Shown one piece after another: positions 5,697 through 10,052 of a DNA stretch of 10,052 bases; the first letter of the stretch is position 1, and every line of letters begins with the position of its first letter. Origin of the DNA: JACDDK01 sp035689095 (GTDB lineage Bacteria > Actinomycetota > Rubrobacteria > Rubrobacterales > Rubrobacteraceae); assembly GCA_035689095.1 (NCBI GenBank), contig DASSMB010000208.1, forward strand, positions 1 through 10,052, given 5' to 3'. Both the position numbers and the translations under genes were made by a program. A model generated the notes under the pieces. It did not search any database. It saw only the letters and a list, made by a program, of their open reading frames with translations, and had not been told where the DNA came from.

Positions 5697-7670
5697 ATGG
5701 TACGGGTGATGAGGTTGAGTGAGTCTGTCCGGGCGCAGAGCCGGCTGGAGAAGGTAGCTTCGCAAGAGGATTCGTTCCACGGCGGACGTTTCGCGGCGGC
5801 TTTCGAGCAGGTGGCCGTGGGCATGGCCAAGCTGGGTCTGGATGGCGGGTTCCTCAGCGTCAACCGTAAGTTCTGCGAGATCGTCGGGTACTCCCGGAAT
5901 GAGTTACTCGATAGCGTGGCCTATATGGAGATAGTCTGCCGGGAAGATCGTGACGACCATCGACAGGATTTCCGCACTCTGCTCGCCGATGGCGAGGACA
6001 CTTGTTCGGTGGAGAGAAGGTGTGTCCGAAGTGGCGGAGAGGTCTTCTGGGCCAACATTACGGCGTCGCTCGTGCGCAACGACGAAGAACGCCCCGCTTT
6101 CTTCGTCATCGTGGTGGAGGATATCTCCGAGCGCAAGCGGGCCGAGGAGGCGCTAAAGGAGAGCGAGGAGCTCTACCGGGCGGTGATCGAGCAGGCCGCC
6201 GAGGGCATCTACCTCTTCGACCCGGAGGCGATGGAGATCCTGGAGTCAAACCGCGCGTTGCAGGAGATGCTCGGTTACTCCGCCGAAGAACTCCTGGGGA
6301 TACCGGTGTACAGGCTGATAGTTGACGAGCGTAAGAGCATAAATGCCAACGCGCTGCGGGTGATACTCAACGACAGCTACTCCTTCGGCGAGCGGAAGTA
6401 CCGGCGCAAGGACGGTTCTCTGGTAGATGTCGAGGTAAGTGGGACCAGGATCTTCTATGGCGGCAAGGAGGCGATCTACGCTGTTGTCCGCGATGTCACG
6501 GAGCGCAAGGAAGTGGAGGAGAACCTCCGCCAGAGCCTGAGCGTGCTGCTCGCTCTGCGGGAGGCGGGCCAGATACTAGGATCCACCCTGGAGCTGGAGG
6601 AGATCGGTTCCAGGCTGCTGGAGATCATGAAGAACGTCTCGAACCTCACTACGACAGTGATCAGCGTCCAGGAGGACAACGGGCAGTTGCGTATCTGGCG
6701 CTCGGTCGGCCTAGAAAGCCTGTGGAGCGGGGCGCGGTTCTTCCCGGCGGCGGAGGAGGCGCGCCGGGTAGCGATGGAGGAGGAAGAGCCCCGGCTGTTC
6801 AGGCTCAAACCGCCGGGCGCATCGAGAAGCAGTGTCATGGGCCTGTGTCTGCCGCTGCGGATGCGGGACCATGTCTTCGGCGTCCTTGAGGCTTACGGTC
6901 CCGACTCGCTGGCGGAGAGCGACACGATGGAGGTCTTGCGCAGCATCACCAATCAGGCTGCGAGCGCCCTGGAGAACGCCCGCCTGTACGGAGAGCTCGC
7001 GGAGCGCGAGCGCCGCCTGCAGGAGTTGATCGGCAAGCTGATCGTTGCTCAGGAGGAGGAGCGGCATCGCGTCGCGTACGAGGTGCACGATGGGCTGGCT
7101 CAGGTAGCGGTCGCCGCGCACCAGCACCTGCAAGCCTTCGCCGAACGGCATCCTCCCGAGATGGATCACGCCCGGGCGGATCTCCAGGTAGTGCTCAAGC
7201 TCGTGCGCCGCACGGTCTCCGACGCGCGACGTATCATCGCCAACCTGAGGCCGACGGTGCTGGACGACCTGGGGCTCGCGGCAGCCCTGGCGCTGGAAGT
7301 AGAGCAGATGGCCGATGAAGGCTACGAGGTTGAATACCACGAGGCTCTCGGGGGCGAGCGAATACCCGGACCAATAGAGATCGCTTTCTTCCGCGTCGCT
7401 CAGGAGTCACTGACCAACATGCGCAAGCATGCCCGGACCCGGTGGGCGAGGATCGACCTCGAACGCCGGGACCATCAGGCGCGGCTGGTCGTCAGGGATG
7501 CCGGCCGCGGGTTCGACCCGAGATCGGAGTTCGCCAGCAGCGGTCCGGGCGAGCGCGTAGGTCTGGCCGGGATGCGGGAGAGGATCGGATCTCTCGGCGG
7601 CAGGCTAGAGATCGACGCGAGACCCGGTGTCGGGACCTCGATAATCGCGACCGTCCCGCTGGAGGCCTGA
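5697..7670 (+). CDS. PAS-PAS-GAF sensor histidine kinase, NarX/DegS type (HisKA_3)
   Basis: The protein has 657 residues. The in-frame stop at 5667 and absence of other start codons force the start to ATG 5697 or ATG 5709. Domains in order: PAS 1 (about 32-150, ending in the DISERKRAEEAL linker), PAS 2 (about 155-275, ending DVTERKEVEE), GAF-like (about 281-425), a short coiled coil (430-450), HisKA_3 dimerisation domain with the phospho-acceptor His464 in EVHDGLAQ, and a HATPase domain with N-box QESLTNMRKHA (569-579), G1 box DAGRGF (601-606) and a G2-like GLAGMRERI. All key catalytic residues are visible. There are no membrane segments, so it is a soluble sensor; PAS/GAF could bind a cofactor or small molecule, unidentified. 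The NarL-type regulator encoded 130 nt downstream is its obvious partner. Confidence -1.
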   Translation: MVRVMRLSESVRAQSRLEKVASQEDSFHGGRFAAAFEQVAVGMAKLGLDGGFLSVNRKFCEIVGYSRNELLDSVAYMEIVCREDRDDHRQDFRTLLADGEDTCSVERRCVRSGGEVFWANITASLVRNDEERPAFFVIVVEDISERKRAEEALKESEELYRAVIEQAAEGIYLFDPEAMEILESNRALQEMLGYSAEELLGIPVYRLIVDERKSINANALRVILNDSYSFGERKYRRKDGSLVDVEVSGTRIFYGGKEAIYAVVRDVTERKEVEENLRQSLSVLLALREAGQILGSTLELEEIGSRLLEIMKNVSNLTTTVISVQEDNGQLRIWRSVGLESLWSGARFFPAAEEARRVAMEEEEPRLFRLKPPGASRSSVMGLCLPLRMRDHVFGVLEAYGPDSLAESDTMEVLRSITNQAASALENARLYGELAERERRLQELIGKLIVAQEEERHRVAYEVHDGLAQVAVAAHQHLQAFAERHPPEMDHARADLQVVLKLVRRTVSDARRIIANLRPTVLDDLGLAAALALEVEQMADEGYEVEYHEALGGERIPGPIEIAFFRVAQESLTNMRKHARTRWARIDLERRDHQARLVVRDAGRGFDPRSEFASSGPGERVGLAGMRERIGSLGGRLEIDARPGVGTSIIATVPLEA

Positions 7671-7701
7671 GATGAGGCTCTTCGCGCACCGGGACCATGA
7701 T

Positions 7702-7739
7702 GCGAACGGACCACCGGCATGGCCGTAGATCCCGTTCGC
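7702..7739 (+). repeat. 8-bp inverted repeat in the kinase-regulator gap
   Basis: GCGAACGG (7702-7709) is the exact reverse complement of CCGTTCGC (7732-7739), with a 22-nt loop. TTCGCGCA also recurs directly at 7681-7688 and 7735-7742. No T-run follows. It could modulate read-through from the kinase to the regulator gene, or be an operator. The gap also has an 18-codon frame from ATG 7671 that I do not trust. Confidence -1.
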
Positions 7740-7800
7740 GCAAGATATTGGAGCACCAAAACCCTAATCTCCAGCCGAAGCAGCAATAGAAGGAGTCGCC

Positions 7801-8511
7801 TTGAGAAATACGAAGCTTCCCACCAGTAAATTGAGCACCGCCGCCCGCCTCATCATAGTCGACGATCATGATATGGCGCGCGAGGGACTGCGGGATATGC
7901 TGGCCGACGTCCCGGACATCGAGGTGATCGGCGAGGCATCCAACGGGAAGGAGGCGCTCGTACTCTGTTCGATGCTGCGGCCAGATCTCGCTCTCATGGA
8001 CGTGAGGATGCCGGAGATGGATGGCCTGTTGGCGACCAGCAAGATAAAGCAGAGCCATCCCGAGATCAGCATCCTCATGGTGACCATGCACGAGAACCCC
8101 GAGTACCTATTCGAGGCGCTCAAGGCCGGCGCGGCGGGGTACGTGCTAAAGGACGCTTCCCGCCAGGAGGTCATCGACGCCGTGAGACAGGTGCGTCTCG
8201 GCGAGTCGCCGTTAGACCCGGACCTTGCGTCCCGGTTGCTGCGCAGGATCGCCGCCGAAAGCACGCCGGGACGCAGGCTCTCCGGCGGCGAGAACCGCCA
8301 TCGGTTCGACAAGCTGACCCGTCGTGAGCTGGAGGTGCTCGGTCTGCTCAAGGAGGGTATGACCAACCGGCAGATCGCCGGCGTCCTCTTCGTGAGCCCG
8401 GGGACCGCCAAGAACCACGTGGAACACATAATTACGAAGCTGGGAGTCTCCGACCGTACACAGGCGGTGGTGAGGGCCCTCGAAATCGGTATTATCGACT
8501 TCAACTCCTGA
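7801..8511 (+). CDS. NarL/FixJ-family response regulator (receiver + LuxR-type HTH)
   Basis: The protein has 236 residues from a TTG start at 7801. AGAAGGAG (7788-7795) lies 5 nt before it, and the first ATG (7873) would delete the acidic pocket, so TTG is the best start. The receiver spans about 15-135: IIVDDH (Asp21, Asp22), phospho-acceptor Asp67 in LALMDVRMPEMDG, Thr95 in LMVTMHE and Lys117 in GYVLKDAS, all canonical. A linker leads to a LuxR-type HTH (about 170-235: LTRRELEVLGLLKEGMTNRQIA, then a recognition helix region PGTAKNHVEHIITKLGV). It should be phosphorylated by the kinase encoded upstream and act as a DNA-binding transcription factor. The repeated 21-bp elements around it are candidate targets, though nothing in the sequence proves that. 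Confidence -1.
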   Translation: MRNTKLPTSKLSTAARLIIVDDHDMAREGLRDMLADVPDIEVIGEASNGKEALVLCSMLRPDLALMDVRMPEMDGLLATSKIKQSHPEISILMVTMHENPEYLFEALKAGAAGYVLKDASRQEVIDAVRQVRLGESPLDPDLASRLLRRIAAESTPGRRLSGGENRHRFDKLTRRELEVLGLLKEGMTNRQIAGVLFVSPGTAKNHVEHIITKLGVSDRTQAVVRALEIGIIDFNS

Positions 8512-8520
8512 ATGAGCTAC

Positions 8521-8533
8521 CGGCTATAAGCCG
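8521..8533 (+). terminator. Weak hairpin after the response regulator gene
   Basis: CGGCT (8521-8525) pairs with AGCCG (8529-8533) around a 3-nt loop, 9 nt after the stop codon. There is no T-run, so intrinsic termination is doubtful; it abuts element copy C. Confidence -1.
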
Positions 8534-8535
8534 AG

Positions 8536-8556
8536 AAATATGCCGCTTGGCCGATG
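8536..8556 (+). promoter_or_regulatory. Recurrent 21-bp element, copy C
   Basis: It begins AAATATGCC and ends CTTGGCCGATG. It matches copy D at 18 of 21 positions, with all three differences being transitions; the similarity extends a few bases on both sides. It ends 57 nt before the start of the gene at 8614. Confidence -1.
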
Positions 8557-8613
8557 TAACCGTCGGCGTCCGCGCGCATCATAAACCTCGATGAGCACTC
8601 CTTTGATTGAAGG

Positions 8614-9024
8614 ATGAGAAAGATTTTCGCACAGATTCAGGAGGGGGCCACGAACCAGGGTAAGGGCACGCTGGCCGTCTGTGGAGATCCAGTGGCCGGG
8701 AGAGCCCTGGTTCTTCTACTGCGTGGCGCAGATTACGACGTCAAGTTTCTCCCTCTCTCGGTCCTGGAAGAGCCGGGAATGCTGGAGGGGGTGCAGTTGC
8801 TGATCCTCGGGCTTACGCCGGGACTCAACGAGGAAGGGCGCGGCGCTTTGTTGAAGTTTCTCAGAAGCAGCCCGTTCGCAGCCTCGATGCCGACCCTGGA
8901 GTTGGTTGTGCCCGAAGGGGCTCAGAATGCGGAACCGCGGGACTCGCGCCTGGTGGTCCCCTGGCCTTGCAGCACGGAACAGTTGAAGGAGCGCATCGAG
9001 ACCGCTCTACGGACCAGACTCTAG
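8614..9024 (+). CDS. Second small receiver-like protein without a phospho-acceptor Asp
   Basis: The protein has 136 residues. A stop at 8608-8610 is in frame just upstream, so ATG 8614 is the only plausible start; GAAGG directly abuts it, which predicts weak initiation. The layout resembles a CheY-like domain: TLAVCGDPVAGRALVLLLRGADYDV (strand 1, helix 1, strand 2), VQLLILGLTPGL (strand 3 region, with Gly66 where the phospho-Asp should be), a helix GRGALLKFLRSSPF, MPTLELVVPEG (strand 4), and VVPWPCSTEQLKERIETAL, which parallels the KPF-S-xx-EL-xx-RI end of receivers but has Trp in place of the conserved Lys region. It likely cannot be phosphorylated. It shares no long identity with the protein at 5097 but the same logic. 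It lies between the regulator and the sugar transferase, with element copies on both sides. Confidence -1.
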   Translation: MRKIFAQIQEGATNQGKGTLAVCGDPVAGRALVLLLRGADYDVKFLPLSVLEEPGMLEGVQLLILGLTPGLNEEGRGALLKFLRSSPFAASMPTLELVVPEGAQNAEPRDSRLVVPWPCSTEQLKERIETALRTRL

Positions 9025-9049
9025 CTCCTCCTGACCGGATGCTTTACGG

Positions 9050-9071
9050 CGCGCTCGCAACGCGCTCGCAA
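9050..9071 (+). repeat. 11-bp perfect tandem duplication
   Basis: CGCGCTCGCAA occurs twice back to back (9050-9060 and 9061-9071) in the gap between 9024 and 9310. Confidence -1.
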
Positions 9072-9096
9072 TAGCTACCCGGCCTCGCTGACCTCA

Positions 9097-9119
9097 GAGA
9101 TACGGCCCGGAGATACGGC
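9097..9119 (+). repeat. 10-bp direct repeat, 13-bp period
   Basis: GAGATACGGC occurs at 9097-9106 and again at 9110-9119. With the preceding duplication it makes this gap locally repeat-rich. I see no gene here. Confidence -1.
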
Positions 9120-9218
9120 GCAACGGCGCGCGAACGTCTATCGGATGAGACCTCGCGCGCGCCCGCTTTCGCCCGCGCCGACAGTCGCGCTACGAGTCGC
9201 GCCACGAGGGGGATCGGG

Positions 9219-9239
9219 AAATGTGCCACCTGGCCGATG
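9219..9239 (+). promoter_or_regulatory. Recurrent 21-bp element, copy D
   Basis: It begins AAATGTGCC and ends CCTGGCCGATG, 70 nt before the sugar transferase start. This copy contains a short dyad GCCA-CC-TGGC (9226-9235). A TATCTA at 9256-9261 could be a -10 box for the downstream gene. Confidence -1.
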
Positions 9240-9309
9240 CTGCCGGATGACGCCCTATCTAACATCACATTAACAAATCCTTGACCCCAACCAGAAGGAA
9301 GTAGTAGCC

Positions 9310-10052
9310 GTGTCAAGCATCATGGAGGCCGGGATCAGGCAGTCGGCTCCGACACCGGGGTCTTATTCAGTGGCAGCGAGGAGCCAGCTCAAGAGAGCAG
9401 TAGGTCAGGCGGTAGTGGTACCCGCCCTGATCCTCTCCGACGTGGTGCTTGCGACTGCGGTCTGGGAGATAGTTTTCGCGGTTCAGCAGGTCTTCGGGCA
9501 TGCTCAATTATCGATTGTATCGGTCGTGGGTTTCTTCCCTTACGTTGCTGCGTGGGTGGGACTCCGCGCGTTATCTGGTCTGTATCCCGGCTACGGGATG
9601 GGACAGATAGAGGAGTTGCGGCGGCAGACGCTGGCCCTGCTCACCACGCTGGCTATTACCGCGGTCTTCGCGCTCGCTTCTCAGGCTGAGGACGTGCTAT
9701 CACGTCTGATGCTCTTCGGGTGTTCTCTCGGGCTGTTGCTGGTCGCACCCCTGGTGCGTTACGGCGTCAAGCACGTGCTGATGAGGACGGGCACCTGGGG
9801 GAAGCCGGTCGTGGTGCTCGGCGCTCACGAGGCGGGAGCCCGCATGTTGAGAGCCCTGCGGCGGGAGTGGCAACTCGGTCTCAAGCCCGTCGGTGTCTTC
9901 GATAACCACCGAGTCCCGGCGGGGGGCGAGATCGAGGGTATCCCTTACGGCGGAACCCTGACCGACGCCCTGTCCGCGGCCGGACAGCTAGGTATAGAGA
10001 CGGCCATCTTCGCGATGCCCTACACGCGGCGCGAGAGCCTGGCGAAGCTCGT
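9310..10052 (+). CDS. WbaP-like polyprenyl-phosphate sugar-1-phosphate transferase, N-terminal part (runs off the right edge)
   Basis: The frame is open for 247 codons to the edge. GTG 9310 is chosen because AGAAGGA (9293-9299) is 10 nt upstream; ATG 9322 in frame is an alternative. Four membrane segments are readable (about 35-60, 68-90, 106-126, 130-152). Residues 91-104, LYPGYGMGQIEELR, match the LYPG.G....EELRR signature of WbaP-type enzymes, and from Gly164 a Rossmann-like domain begins (KPVVVLGAHEAGARMLRAL). The catalytic bacterial-sugar-transferase domain would lie beyond the window. These enzymes transfer a sugar-1-phosphate from a UDP-sugar to undecaprenyl phosphate, the first step of exopolysaccharide or O-antigen/capsule repeat synthesis. 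The element copy upstream suggests control shared with the signalling genes. Confidence -1.
   Translation, partial: MSSIMEAGIRQSAPTPGSYSVAARSQLKRAVGQAVVVPALILSDVVLATAVWEIVFAVQQVFGHAQLSIVSVVGFFPYVAAWVGLRALSGLYPGYGMGQIEELRRQTLALLTTLAITAVFALASQAEDVLSRLMLFGCSLGLLLVAPLVRYGVKHVLMRTGTWGKPVVVLGAHEAGARMLRALRREWQLGLKPVGVFDNHRVPAGGEIEGIPYGGTLTDALSAAGQLGIETAIFAMPYTRRESLAKL

Noticed and set aside
6711..7340. Minus-strand frame of 209 codons inside the kinase gene
   Set aside because: It is antisense to the GAF and HisKA_3 region, with no recognisable motif.
9231..9243. Sigma-54 promoter (TGG ... TGC) in element copy D
   Set aside because: The GG to GC distance is 8 bp rather than 10, and the other copies do not keep the TGC part.
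9044..9316. Minus-strand frame in the gap before the sugar transferase
   Set aside because: Its composition is dominated by the local short repeats, no ribosome site fits, and it would overlap the GTG start and ribosome site of the sugar transferase.

Overview
The window looks like part of a high-GC actinobacterial chromosome, most likely Rubrobacter or a close relative. That assignment is an inference from three things: the GC-rich genes that still use the Ile codon ATA often, the protein styles, and the type of sensor kinase and WbaP-like sugar transferase. No rRNA, tRNA or CRISPR array is visible.

Layout. (1) Positions 1-621, minus strand: the N-terminal 207 codons of a sulfatase / alkaline-phosphatase-superfamily enzyme that runs off the left edge. 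It has Thr where sulfatases carry the Cys or Ser that matures to formylglycine. Just upstream of it on the same strand is a small frame that may be the tail of a glycosyltransferase-like protein. (2) Positions about 924-1393: a comparatively AT-rich intergenic zone with a perfect 9-bp inverted repeat and no convincing gene. (3) Positions 1471-4831, plus strand: a tight three-gene operon of a nucleotidyltransferase-fold protein, a metallophosphoesterase and an APC-superfamily permease, with gaps of 0 and 10 nt. (4) Positions 5097-9024, plus strand: a signalling block. A PAS-PAS-GAF-HisKA_3-HATPase sensor kinase and a NarL/LuxR-type response regulator are flanked on each side by a small protein that resembles a receiver domain lacking the phospho-acceptor Asp. 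(5) From 9310 to the right edge: the N-terminal half of a WbaP-like polyprenyl-phosphate sugar-1-phosphate transferase, the enzyme type that starts exopolysaccharide or capsule assembly.

The most interesting non-coding signal is a recurrent 21-bp element. Three good copies (4844-4864, 8536-8556, 9219-9239) and one weaker copy (5533-5553) lie in four successive intergenic gaps, ahead of the two receiver-like genes, the kinase gene and the sugar transferase gene. It is a candidate operator tying these genes into one regulon, perhaps controlled by the response regulator encoded between them. A second unusual signal is at the kinase start. The ATG at 5697 has no nearby Shine-Dalgarno, but a perfect 7-bp hairpin would bring a GGAGG located 31 nt upstream to an effective spacing of about 9 nt.

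Taken together, the right half reads as a regulated exopolysaccharide-initiation locus. The function of the nucleotidyltransferase/phosphoesterase/permease operon cannot be settled from sequence alone.
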